A stretch of DNA of 64,000 nt from an uncultured Clostridia bacterium. GTDB taxonomy: Bacteria > Bacillota > Clostridia > TANB77 > CAG-508. Below the pieces are notes generated by a model. It was not told the DNA's origin and did no database searches. It saw only the letters and a program-made list of their open reading frames with translations. The translations under genes and the position numbers were made by a program. Below are positions 27,417 to 35,530 of this stretch, in pieces (position 1 is the stretch's first letter; each line of letters starts with the position of its first letter). Where the stretch lies: assembly GCA_934153805.1 (NCBI GenBank), contig CAKPFO010000003.1:1-64000 (forward strand). The letters run 5' to 3'.

Positions 27417-28487
27417 TTAAGATAATGCATCAATTCCAATTTCAATAGCTTTTTCTATAGTTTTAATATCTGCACCTTCTTCATTCAATTTATTTATCAT
27501 CTCTTGTGCAAATATTCCTTTAAGAGTTACATCATTAGCCATCTTGTTTAAATCATAACCTATTACTGTTTTATCTTTTAATTTTATAATATTTCTTATT
27601 TCTATCATTTTATATAGCTTGTACACATTTATTTCAAAATTTCTTTTTCCAACTAAAATAATTTTATATAAGCTATTTTCTTGTAAATCTAATTCGTTAA
27701 TTTTTTCTAATAATTCTTCTATCGTATTTATATTTGTAATGTCCAACTCTTTTTGCGTAAACTCTTTTTCATCTAATCTAATAAACTCTTTTTCTACTTT
27801 TTTGTCTTCTATATTTCCAACTACCATTCCGTGTTTACCTAGCTCATCAAATCCTAGAGATACAGTAGAACCAGGGTATATTATATTTTTATTTTCTTCA
27901 TTTAAATTGTTTTTATGTATATGTCCTAAGGCTACATAATCAAACCCTACTTGCTTTAATTTACTACTAGAAATAGGATTATAATTTATATTTTCACCAC
28001 TACTTGCATCTAAACTTGCATGTGTTATTAATATATTTATTTTATCCTTATTTAAACTAATATTTTCTATTCCAGAGTCTTTACAATAGAAATCTTCAAA
28101 TCCAAATCCATATAAGTTAAAATCTTTAGTTTCAATTTTTTCTATATTAGCAGTAAATATTTTTACATTTTCACTCCAACTATATTTTGCATAATATGAA
28201 TTTTTTAAATATGGGTCATGGTTCCCTGGTGTAATAAATATTTGAGTATTTGATATTTGTTTAAAGCATTCATTTATAAAATTTATTGTACTTTCTCTTA
28301 TATATTCTTGCTCATACAAATCCCCTGCTATAAACAAATATGGTATATTATTTTCTTTTATATATTCTATCATTTTCTTAAATGCTTTTCTTTGGTCTAA
28401 CCTTCGTATTTCTCCTAAATCTCTTCTATCACTTAATAAGCTAAAAGGTGTATCAAAGTGCATATCTGCAATATGTACAAATTTCAT
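27417..28487 (-). CDS. YhaO/SbcD-like metallophosphoesterase (DNA repair nuclease)
   Basis: A calcineurin-type phosphoesterase: the metal-site motifs HIADMHFDTPF, AGDLYE, TPGNHD and GHIHKN appear in the Mre11/SbcD order. ATG 28487 (third codon of the open frame) is 7 bases after GGAGG. Its position upstream of the SMC-like ATPase matches the Bacillus yhaO-yhaN pair. The C-terminal ~110 residues are the expected capping/interaction region. The 170-base gap to the ATPase gene holds an inverted repeat. Confidence 0.85.
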   Translation of the reverse strand: MKFVHIADMHFDTPFSLLSDRRDLGEIRRLDQRKAFKKMIEYIKENNIPYLFIAGDLYEQEYIRESTINFINECFKQISNTQIFITPGNHDPYLKNSYYAKYSWSENVKIFTANIEKIETKDFNLYGFGFEDFYCKDSGIENISLNKDKINILITHASLDASSGENINYNPISSSKLKQVGFDYVALGHIHKNNLNEENKNIIYPGSTVSLGFDELGKHGMVVGNIEDKKVEKEFIRLDEKEFTQKELDITNINTIEELLEKINELDLQENSLYKIILVGKRNFEINVYKLYKMIEIRNIIKLKDKTVIGYDLNKMANDVTLKGIFAQEMINKLNEEGADIKTIEKAIEIGIDALS

Positions 28488-28563
28488 TTGCATTCCTCCA
28501 AAATTTTATTATTTATTGACATCTTAAATTTTCTATATTATAATTAATATAGAAAATAAGGAG

Positions 28564-28633
28564 CCACAAAATGTGGTTGCCAATTGTTGGTTTATAAAAA
28601 CATATCTCTATGGCATTGCAGAGATGTGTTTTT
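28564..28633 (-). terminator. Double hairpin 3' end of peptide locus 2
   Basis: On the minus strand the first hairpin (AAAACACATCTCT / AGAGATATGTTTT) follows the stop codon. It is followed by TGGCAACCACAT, complementary to the leader, and a second hairpin CCACA / TGTGG. Confidence 0.65.
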
Positions 28634-28635
28634 TG

Positions 28636-28749
28636 TTATTTGCTTAACATTATACTAAATATAATTATCAAGGCAAATGCTATAATAGTAACTGCTATTA
28701 AGGCAGTACATAGTAAAATTATTAATTGTAATAATATATTTTCTATCAT
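28636..28749 (-). CDS. Small hydrophobic membrane peptide, locus 2 (candidate type I toxin)
   Basis: A 37-residue peptide, MIENILLQ then a single long hydrophobic helix ending FSIMLSK. The frame stays open upstream to 28842, but that runs into the promoter, and GGAGGTGG sits 5 bases before ATG 28749 exactly as in locus 1 (20537-20656). The two peptides share start, length, helix and LSK end. Leader sequence ATGTGGTTGCCA (minus strand, 28787-28776) is perfectly complementary over 12 bases to TGGCAACCACAT after the stop (28582-28571). The same candidate roles apply as for locus 1. Confidence 0.7.
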   Translation of the reverse strand: MIENILLQLIILLCTALIAVTIIAFALIIIFSIMLSK

Positions 28750-28813
28750 ATGCACCACCTCCATTCTATGTAAAGTGGCAACCACATTCTGCTTCTCCAA
28801 ATTTTCTTTGCTA

Positions 28814-28842
28814 ATTATATAAGTAAAGTAAAAAAAAGTCAA
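28814..28842 (-). promoter_or_regulatory. Promoter of peptide locus 2
   Basis: On the minus strand TTGACT (28842-28837), 17 bases, TATAAT (28819-28814): a near-consensus housekeeping promoter about 65 bases ahead of the start codon. Confidence 0.8.
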
Positions 28843-28944
28843 TAGTTTTTAGAACATTTGTTTTTATTTTTATGTGTTTTTTTGTTTTACATAAAATAAG
28901 AGTGCAGACTATTTTTAATAATTTGCACTCTTCAAAACTATTTA

Positions 28945-29589
28945 TTAAATTAACTCTATTGGGATATAATTATTATTTTCATCAATAGGAAATAAATTGT
29001 CTTTCATACAAATAACTCCACCATTTCCGATTTTCATTCCAAACTTTTCTATTACTTTAAAATTTTTTATAACATCTACTTTTGGATTAGCACTTTTCTT
29101 AATTTCTATTGGATAAACTGTATTATTATATACTATAATTAAATCTAATTCTTTTCCATTATTATCTCTATAATAATACAAATATTTTCTTGCATTCATC
29201 CCTTGATTGGCATACGATTTTATTATTTCTGTTATAACATATGTCTCAAAAATAGGTCCATTAAATGCACTTTTTTCTAATGTTACTGCATCTAAATATC
29301 CTGCTAAATAACAAGCAAGCCCAGTATCCATAAAATATATTTTTGGTTTTTTCACTATCCTAGCAATATTATTATTTGAATATGGTTGCAACAAATACAC
29401 TAAACCGGTATTAACTAGTATTGAAAGCCAGCTATCACCTGTTGCACTTGTTATTCCTATTTCGTTACATATATCCGTCATGTTTAATTCTTGTCCTGTT
29501 CTTACAGCAACGTTACTTATAAACTTATAAAATTTCAATTCATCTTGAACATTTATTAGTTGTCTTATATCTCTTCCATTTATTGACAA
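28945..29589 (-). pseudogene. C-terminal remnant of a DUF4143 AAA+ ATPase
   Basis: Residues RDIRQLINVQDELKFYKFIS, DSWLSILVNTGLVYLLQPY, KIYFMDTGLACYLAGY and the DUF4143 nuclease-like end (KELDLIIVYNNTVYPIEIKK) match the second half of the ~400-residue ATPase family. The Walker A/B half is missing. The frame starts at a TTG with no ribosome site, next to an AT-only stretch. The family is often mobile and of unknown function. Confidence 0.75.
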
Positions 29590-29656
29590 TACATTTTCTA
29601 TATAATATTATATAAATATATTTTTAGAAAAATATATAAATTGAAAGGGTGATTTT

Positions 29657-30436
29657 GTGGATTTATCAAACGAAAATATTATTCATGTAAAAGATGGGAA
29701 TATTGAATATTTACAATTTAGAAGATTATTAAATTATAAAGACAAAATAATACATTGCTATACAACAAAGTGTTCAGATTATAAAGAAGATGATGGTAAT
29801 AATTATAAAAATTTGTACAAAATTTTAGGTTTAGATTACTCTAAATTAGTAAAAATTGAACATCAAATACATAGTAATTTTGTAGAAAAAGTTGACTCTG
29901 AGAATCAATCTTTTACAAACATAGATGGACTATTAACAAATAAAAATGGAATTTCTTTATCATTAAGGTTTGCAGATTGTACACCAATTTATTTATATGA
30001 TATAAAAAGGAATGTAATTGGTAATATCCATTCTGGTTGGAAAGGTACGGTTCAAAAAATTGCTGAAATTGGTGTTAAAAAAATGATTGCTAATTACAAC
30101 TCTAACCCTAAAGATATAATTGCATGTATTGGTCCTGCTATTGGTAAGTGTCATTTTGAGGTTGACAAGGATGTAAAAAATATATTTGAAAACACTTTTG
30201 ATTATATGAATATTACTGATAAAATAATAGAAAAAGGTGAAATAAAAGACGGAAAGCAAAAATATTTTATAGATACAAATTTGATTAATAGAACAATGCT
30301 AGAAAACTTGGGCTTATTACCTGAAAATATAATTGAAAGTAATATCTGCACAGTTTGCCACTGTAATATTCTTCATTCTTATAGAGCTGATAAAGAGCTT
30401 TCTGGTAGAAATACGGCTATAATTGGATTAGTGTAA
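29657..30436 (+). CDS. pgeF: Peptidoglycan editing factor PgeF (laccase-domain family)
   Basis: PgeF (YfiH/YlmD) removes L-Ser-containing precursors mis-added by MurC. The Cys-His metal-binding set is present: RFADCTPIY, IHSGWKGT, GPAIGKCHFEVD and CTVCHCNILHSYRAD. The start is GTG 29657 after AAAGGGTG. A 22-bp terminator stem follows. At 259 residues it is normal. Confidence 0.92.
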   Translation: MDLSNENIIHVKDGNIEYLQFRRLLNYKDKIIHCYTTKCSDYKEDDGNNYKNLYKILGLDYSKLVKIEHQIHSNFVEKVDSENQSFTNIDGLLTNKNGISLSLRFADCTPIYLYDIKRNVIGNIHSGWKGTVQKIAEIGVKKMIANYNSNPKDIIACIGPAIGKCHFEVDKDVKNIFENTFDYMNITDKIIEKGEIKDGKQKYFIDTNLINRTMLENLGLLPENIIESNICTVCHCNILHSYRADKELSGRNTAIIGLV

Positions 30437-30439
30437 TAA

Positions 30440-30512
30440 TGCTACACTTAAAATATAAAGTCTTAACCTCTCTTAAGCCAGATGAGATTAAGACTTTATA
30501 TTTTAAGTGTTA
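30440..30512. terminator. Bidirectional terminator between pgeF and the prepilin-like gene
   Basis: Arms of over 20 bases (ACACTTAAAATATAAAGTCT and its complement) are separated by a 20-base loop. The right arm overlaps the 3' end of the prepilin-like frame. Confidence 0.75.
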
Positions 30513-30779
30513 ATTCAATTGTTCCTGCTTCAGTATCTTTTGTGTTATTGGGTAATTGACTATCTTTTGCTAAATATGCATATAGCTCATTTAACTGCTC
30601 TTGTTCTGCATATTCTTCATTTATATATTTTTCTTTTGCATATTTCGCCTTACTAAATATCCCATTTTCGCCTACTGTTAAATTTAGGGTAACTCCTGCT
30701 AGTATTACTAGAACCATTATAGTGATTACAAGTGCAATTAACGTTATTCCTCTTTGCTTTTTATTTGATTTTTACACAT
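30496..30779 (-). pseudogene. Prepilin-like small protein broken by a one-base frameshift
   Basis: AAAGGAGG and ATG 30779 begin a frame that ends after 11 codons. One base later in phase, the sequence reads KKQRGITLIALVITIMVLV then ILAGVTLNLTVGENG, a type IV prepilin-type leader and helix. Adding one A to the five-A run at 30769-30773 joins the two. The open part alone (to 30717) starts inside the helix and could not be processed. The mature part is short (~60 residues) and acidic. It is divergent from an XRE regulator, the same layout as 60259-62746. It may be a pseudogene, phase-variable, or an assembly error. Confidence 0.7.
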
Positions 30780-30805
30780 GTTTGCTCCTCCTTTGTATTC
30801 TTGTT

Positions 30806-30891
30806 TTACAACTTTAATTTCTACTTTTATAAAATATGCTGGTATAATTATGAAATATATTTCTAGTAATTACAAGTGTAAACTATATAAT
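30806..30891. promoter_or_regulatory. Divergent regulatory region with dyads, prepilin / XRE cassette 1
   Basis: Between the two divergent starts lie TTACAAGTGTAA (30870-30881, palindrome with a 2-base centre) and the related TTACAACTTTAA (30806-30817). The first lies just upstream of TATAAT (30886-30891), the likely -10 of the XRE gene. Confidence 0.5.
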
Positions 30892-30916
30892 TATAAAAAA
30901 ATTTTAGGAGTGATTT

Positions 30917-31243
30917 ATGGAGCGATTAAAAAAATTGCGTGAGGAAAAATCTATTTCTCAAATTCGACTTAGTGTTGAAATTGGCGTAGCCCAGAAAACC
31001 ATTAGCGCTTATGAACGAGGTAAAGCTGTTCCTACATGTGAAAATTTAGTAAAAATTGCTAAATTTTTAAATACTTCTACAGATTATTTACTTGGTTTAT
31101 CAGATATGAAACTCCCCTATAACAAAATTACTTTAGACAAATTGTCAGAGGAAGAATTAACTATTTTGATTAAATATCGACGTTTATCGTTTTCTGAAAA
31201 AAGTAAGTTATGCGGTTATCTAGATGCTTTATTAGATGCATAG
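30917..31243 (+). CDS. XRE-family transcriptional regulator
   Basis: 108 residues with an N-terminal Cro/CI-type helix-turn-helix (ISQIRLSVEIGVAQKTISAYERGKA, split here as ISQIRLSVEIGVAQ + KTISAYERG), the family end STDYLLGLSDM, and a ~40-residue C-terminal helical tail for dimerisation. TAGGAG precedes ATG. It is transcribed away from the prepilin-like gene and probably represses it and itself through the dyads between them. Confidence 0.88.
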   Translation: MERLKKLREEKSISQIRLSVEIGVAQKTISAYERGKAVPTCENLVKIAKFLNTSTDYLLGLSDMKLPYNKITLDKLSEEELTILIKYRRLSFSEKSKLCGYLDALLDA

Positions 31244-31314
31244 CTTTAAAGATATATTAATATCTTTAAAAAAAATACAGCTTAAGGTTTTATTCTTAAA
31301 CTGTATTTTTTTAT
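31244..31314 (+). terminator. Tandem terminators after the XRE gene
   Basis: Two hairpins in a row: TTTAAAGATAT / ATATCTTTAAA then A-run, and AATACAGCTTAAG / CTTAAACTGTATT followed by a T-run. Confidence 0.8.
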
Positions 31315-31316
31315 TA

Positions 31317-31380
31317 TTTTGTTTAGTGTACTAAACAAAATGTTTATTTTTTTCTATTTTGTTTACTATATTAAACAAAA
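31317..31380. repeat. Pair of 24-bp palindromes
   Basis: TTTTGTTTA-N6-TAAACAAAA occurs twice, at 31317-31340 and 31357-31380, with starts 40 bases apart. The dyads are at the 3' end of the VirD4-like gene. They are either operator-type protein sites or an unusual double terminator. Confidence 0.7.
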
Positions 31381-31386
31381 CATTTA

Positions 31387-33445
31387 TTATTCCATTGGTC
31401 CAAATAATTCATCAAATTTAGCTTCTAATTCTTTTTGTAAATCTTCTGTAAATGCATCTTCGCTTGGCTCTTTAATTTCATCATTTGAACTTGTATCTAT
31501 TGTATCAAAATCAAATAAATCATCATCTTTTTCTTCTTTTACATTTTGTATATTGCTATCGTCCTCAAAGTTCAATTCTTCTATTGGACTTGCAACTTGC
31601 TCTTCTTGTTTTTTTGGTTCTTCTATTTCATCATCAAATAAATCATCTAAAGATTCTACTTTTAAATTCTCTTTTTTTACATTTGGATTGTCTGGAACAT
31701 ATGGATTATATGGGTTATATTTTCTCCATTCTCCTCTGCTTCCTGCATCAAATTGATTATGATTTAATGTATATGCCTGTAACTCTCTATTTAATTTATC
31801 ATGTGTGAAATAATAATATTTATTTGCTTTTACTGGCTTAATTCCTTTTTCATAAATTATACAAATATCATTATCCATTCTTCTTAATTCATCTGGTGTC
31901 ATTAGAGCTCTTGCCATATATTGGTCTGAATAATTAAATCCTTGTTTATGAAAATGTTTATCTTTATTAGTAGATTTACTTTCTCTTGAAATTGTTTTTT
32001 CTCCTAATGCCTTTGAAAAGTATTCTACAGTTTTAAATGAGTTACTTCCTAAAAATACGTGTGTATCGCAGTTACCCATTATTGTTTCATAGCTTTTTTC
32101 ATATACTGCCTCTAATTGGTCTAAGTTTTGTAAAATAACACTAAATTGTATTCCTCTACTTCTTGATGTTGATATTTTCTTATCAAAGTCTGGTATTCTT
32201 CCTATATTTGCAAACTCATCCAATATAAAGAATACTGGTACTTTTAGTCTTCCACCATTTAAATCTGCATAATTGTATAATTGTTGTATCATTTGAGAGA
32301 AGAATATTGTAAGCAAGAAATCATATGCTGTATGTGTGTCTGATGATATAACATACACTGCTGTTTTTTTATTTCCTATATCTTCAAAATTTATTGTGTC
32401 TGTTGATGTAACCTCTGCTATATCTTTTGAGTCAAATTTTCCTAGTTTAGATTGTAGTGAACTTAGTATTGAACCATATGTCTTTTCCGGTGCTATTTCT
32501 ATAGATTTATAATACATTCTTGCTGGATGGTCATATGGTAATTGATTGATTAATTCTGTAAGTAAGTTACTTCCTCCATTTGTATTTGCTGCTCTTACCA
32601 TCTCTGCACAACTTGCTAAGTTTTGTTCTTCTTCTGGTCTTGTTGCTATTAAATAATATATTAAAGATTTTAGTAACATCTCTGCCATGTCATCCCAGTA
32701 TGGATCTGATTTTGACTCTGATGATTGTCCTTTTACTACTGTATTTGCTATAACGTCTACATCTAGCTCACTTGCTACGTGCATTAATGGATTATATCCA
32801 TCACTGTTTGCTGGATTAACTAAATTTAATACTTTTATTTCATATCCATGTTTTTTTAGATACCCTGCTGTTTTATCATATAGTTCTCCTTTTGGATCTG
32901 TAAAAACATATGAGCCTAACATTTGCGCTGCATTTGGTATTGAATATGATGCTGATTTACCAGAACCTGAACCGTCCTACTATTAAAGTATTTATGTTTC
33001 CACGTTTGTCTACTGGCAAATAATTGTCTTCTGCAAGAAGTATTCCTTTATCTTTACTTAGTACCTTGTATTGTTCTCCGTTCTTACTCCAGTCACTAGA
33101 TCCGTGCTCTATATCATAATATTTTCCCTTTGGCTTTGTCTTATCAAATCCTTTTATTGAGAAAAATATAATTGCTATTGTATATGGTATTAAACATTTT
33201 AAAAATATGCTTAATGCCTGTGGTATGCTGAACATTCTAAAAAATGCTGTAAAGCTTGTTACATCTTTAACAAAGTTTTCTATAAAATTTGTTAAGAAGT
33301 CCTCTGTTTCCATCTTTGCTTCTGCCCAACTAGTGGCTATAGGCGCAACAAGTACTATGGCTATTACTATCCATAGTACTGCTATAACTATTAAAAACTT
33401 TTTACCTTGTTTAATTGAATCTTTTATTTTATCAATTTTTCCCAT
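31387..33445 (-). pseudogene. VirD4/TraG-type conjugative coupling protein, frameshifted in Walker A
   Basis: Two adjacent frames form one VirD4-like ATPase. The N-terminal part (32957-33445) has two membrane segments and ends KRGNINTLIVG; the C-terminal part reads GSGSGKSASYSIPNAAQMLG and onward. One extra base at 32974 (C on the coding strand) splits the frame exactly inside the P-loop. Removing it restores VGGSGSGKS. Walker B FFILDEFANIG and the TraG-type ILQNLDQLEAVY motif follow, then an acidic ~90-residue tail. No relaxase or VirB4 is nearby. It could be a pseudogene or a sequencing error. Confidence 0.82.
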
Positions 33446-33472
33446 GGCTTTCCACCTTTTCTTTTGTTTGTA

Positions 33473-33820
33473 TTATTTCTCTATTGATTTTTCTGTATTT
33501 CTTTTTCTTGTTGTAGTCTTTTTGTTTACTAGTAATTCTTCTTGAACTACTACATTTCCGTTTTTTGCTTTTATTTTTCTGTTCTTTTCTACTGTTTTAA
33601 ATGCATTATCTTTAAAATTAATTATAGTTCCGTTTTCAGTTTCTAGAGTATTATTATCTCTTAAACTTGAATTTTCTGCAGTTATTGTCATTTCATCATT
33701 AAATATAATATTTTTTTCTGCTCCTATTATTACTTTTAATCCCTTTTCTTTTTCCTTTTCAAATGACATGCATGTCATGTCAAAATTGATTGCATTTGAA
33801 CCTTCAGTTGTTGGTTTCAT
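33473..33820 (-). CDS. Hypothetical soluble protein upstream of the VirD4-like gene
   Basis: 115 residues, strongly charged, with no membrane segment. Beta-rich repeats such as GLKVIIGAEKNIIFNDEMTI and a very basic C-terminus (KKTTTRKRNTEKSIEK) are visible. No family recognised. It lies between the 174-residue gene and the VirD4-like gene in the same direction with short gaps, so it is probably cotranscribed from the promoter at 34428-34456 and may belong to the transfer-like unit. Confidence 0.6.
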   Translation of the reverse strand: MKPTTEGSNAINFDMTCMSFEKEKEKGLKVIIGAEKNIIFNDEMTITAENSSLRDNNTLETENGTIINFKDNAFKTVEKNRKIKAKNGNVVVQEELLVNKKTTTRKRNTEKSIEK

Positions 33821-33837
33821 ATTTCAAATTCTCCTTT

Positions 33838-34362
33838 CTAGACATCCTCTTTCCTGTCGCGTATTTCAAACGCGAAGTAAGACTTATATGGTTTTAATTT
33901 GCACTTTCCTTTTAATTCATTTGTTTTTTCATCAATATATACTACTGGCTTTACCTCTTCTGTTGTTTCTGGGTCAATAATACATATTGGTCTTTTTAAA
34001 TTTGGTGTATATTTAAATTCTTTATATATGTTTGTATCTTCTGAATATAGTGTATCAAACTTAACTGGTACAGGCTTTTTAGAAATTTTAACCTTATTAT
34101 CTTCTAAAACTCCCATATTTACTACTACCTTTTCTTTAGCAAAAGATAATATGATAAGTTGCTCTTCATAATTTGGTTCATCAATAAAAAAAGTTTTCTT
34201 TTTTAAATTTCCTTGTAATTCCTCTGCTGATACAAGTCTTTCAACTGTGTATTTAGGATATTGTTGTAAATATTCTTTCGCAGTTTTGTTTACTCTATAT
34301 ATAACTGTGTTTACACCTTGTGGATCTGTTATATTAAAGTGCTTACCTTGTATACTTTTCAT
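33838..34362 (-). CDS. Hypothetical protein, first gene of the VirD4-like unit
   Basis: 174 residues from ATG 34362, which follows AAAAGGAG (the frame opens nine codons earlier without a ribosome site). Soluble, Lys/Glu-rich, alpha/beta pattern; no recognised domain. It is directly downstream of a perfect consensus promoter and followed 17 bases later by the 115-residue gene. Confidence 0.65.
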   Translation of the reverse strand: MKSIQGKHFNITDPQGVNTVIYRVNKTAKEYLQQYPKYTVERLVSAEELQGNLKKKTFFIDEPNYEEQLIILSFAKEKVVVNMGVLEDNKVKISKKPVPVKFDTLYSEDTNIYKEFKYTPNLKRPICIIDPETTEEVKPVVYIDEKTNELKGKCKLKPYKSYFAFEIRDRKEDV

Positions 34363-34427
34363 CTTTTTTACTCCTTTTCTATGAACCAATCTCTCATAGC
34401 TTTTCTTTCGTTTAGCAACTATACATA

Positions 34428-34456
34428 ATTATATAGCAAATATGCTGTATTGTCAA
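34428..34456 (-). promoter_or_regulatory. Perfect consensus SigA promoter
   Basis: On the minus strand TTGACA (34456-34451), exactly 17 bases, TATAAT (34433-34428). It drives the two hypothetical genes and the VirD4-like gene. It is the strongest-looking protein-gene promoter in the window. Confidence 0.9.
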
Positions 34457-34473
34457 TATTTCGCGGTCGTTTG

Positions 34474-35379
34474 TTATATATCTATTCTGCTTATATCATT
34501 TCTTGGTTCAAAATTTGATATTTCTTTTAATTTATTATATATGTTTGTTTCTTCTTCTGATAGTTGTTTTGGAACTACTATTTTTACTTCTGCTATTAAG
34601 TCTCCTCTTCCACCTTTTCCATCTTTATAGCCTTTTCCTGGTATTCTTACCTTTTCTCCGCTTTCTATTCCTTTAGGTACAAATACAGTTGCCATGTCAT
34701 CTATTGTGTTTACATTAGCTCTTGTTCCTAAGGCTGCTTCCCATGGAGTTAGTAATAAATCTGTATATATGTCAAATCCTTCTAGTTTATATTGCTTTGT
34801 GTTATTTATATTTATTTTTATAAATAAGTCACCATTTTTTCCGCCATTTTCTCCTGCTTTTCCTTGTCCTAATAATCGTATTTTTTCACCATTTCTTATT
34901 CCTGCTGGCACGGTTACAGTAAATGTTTTCATTTTTCCATCTACAGTTCTTAAAGAAATTTTTTTATTTAGCCCATAGTAGGCTTCTTGTATTGACACGT
35001 CTATTTGTGTTTCTATATTTTCACCTTTTACAGGTATTTTCTTTTTATTTTGAACAATATCTGTTTCTATCTTTTTACTATTTCCAAATAGCACTCCTAT
35101 GAAGTCTGTTTTACTTTCTCTTTGGCTTTTATCATTATCTCTTTCTATTTTTCTACCAACATGAGAATACCATACTCTGTCATATTTTCTTTTGGATGTA
35201 CTATCTGACAGTACTCTATATGCTTCGTTTATATCTTTAAATCTATCTTCTGAAAAACTGCTTTTACTAACATCAGGATGATACTTTTTTGCTTGCTCCC
35301 TAAATGCTTGCTTTATTTCATCTATATTAACTTTATTGGTTTGTAAACCTAATATTTTATAGTAATCTTTAAAAATCAT
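34474..35379 (-). CDS. CbpA-like DnaJ protein (J domain + DnaJ C-terminal domain)
   Basis: The N-terminal J domain has the HPD motif (KKYHPDVSK) that stimulates DnaK. A ~60-residue linker follows, then two DnaJ C-terminal substrate-binding domains (VTVPAGIRNGEKIRLLGQG; VFVPKGIESGEKVRIPGKG). The Cys-rich zinc domain of true DnaJ is absent, so this is a type B co-chaperone. At 301 residues it is normal. It is 18 bases upstream of the promoter for the VirD4-like unit. Confidence 0.88.
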   Translation of the reverse strand: MIFKDYYKILGLQTNKVNIDEIKQAFREQAKKYHPDVSKSSFSEDRFKDINEAYRVLSDSTSKRKYDRVWYSHVGRKIERDNDKSQRESKTDFIGVLFGNSKKIETDIVQNKKKIPVKGENIETQIDVSIQEAYYGLNKKISLRTVDGKMKTFTVTVPAGIRNGEKIRLLGQGKAGENGGKNGDLFIKININNTKQYKLEGFDIYTDLLLTPWEAALGTRANVNTIDDMATVFVPKGIESGEKVRIPGKGYKDGKGGRGDLIAEVKIVVPKQLSEEETNIYNKLKEISNFEPRNDISRIDI

Positions 35380-35485
35380 TTGACATCCTCCAAATTCATG
35401 GTGAGCAAATTATATCACATTATTTTCTATAACGAAAGAGTATAAATAAAATTTTTAGATTTTTTATGAAAGAAATTTATATACA

Positions 35486-35526
35486 AAATTATAGTCTATA
35501 TGTTTATTAATTAACATATAGACTAT
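35486..35526. terminator. Terminator of the murF-ddl unit
   Basis: TATAGTCTATATGTT and AACATATAGACTATA pair around a short loop with T on both sides. Confidence 0.75.
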
Positions 35527-35530
35527 AATT

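Noticed and set aside
28750..28842. 68-residue version of membrane peptide 2
   Set aside because: The extra N-terminus overlaps the -10/-35 promoter and the complementary leader; the shared GGAGGTGG fixes the start at 28749.
31319..31756. Plus-strand 145-codon open frame rich in Ser
   Set aside because: It is antisense to the acidic Glu/Asp tail of the VirD4-like protein, which yields Ser/Phe-rich shadow code, and it starts inside the palindromes.
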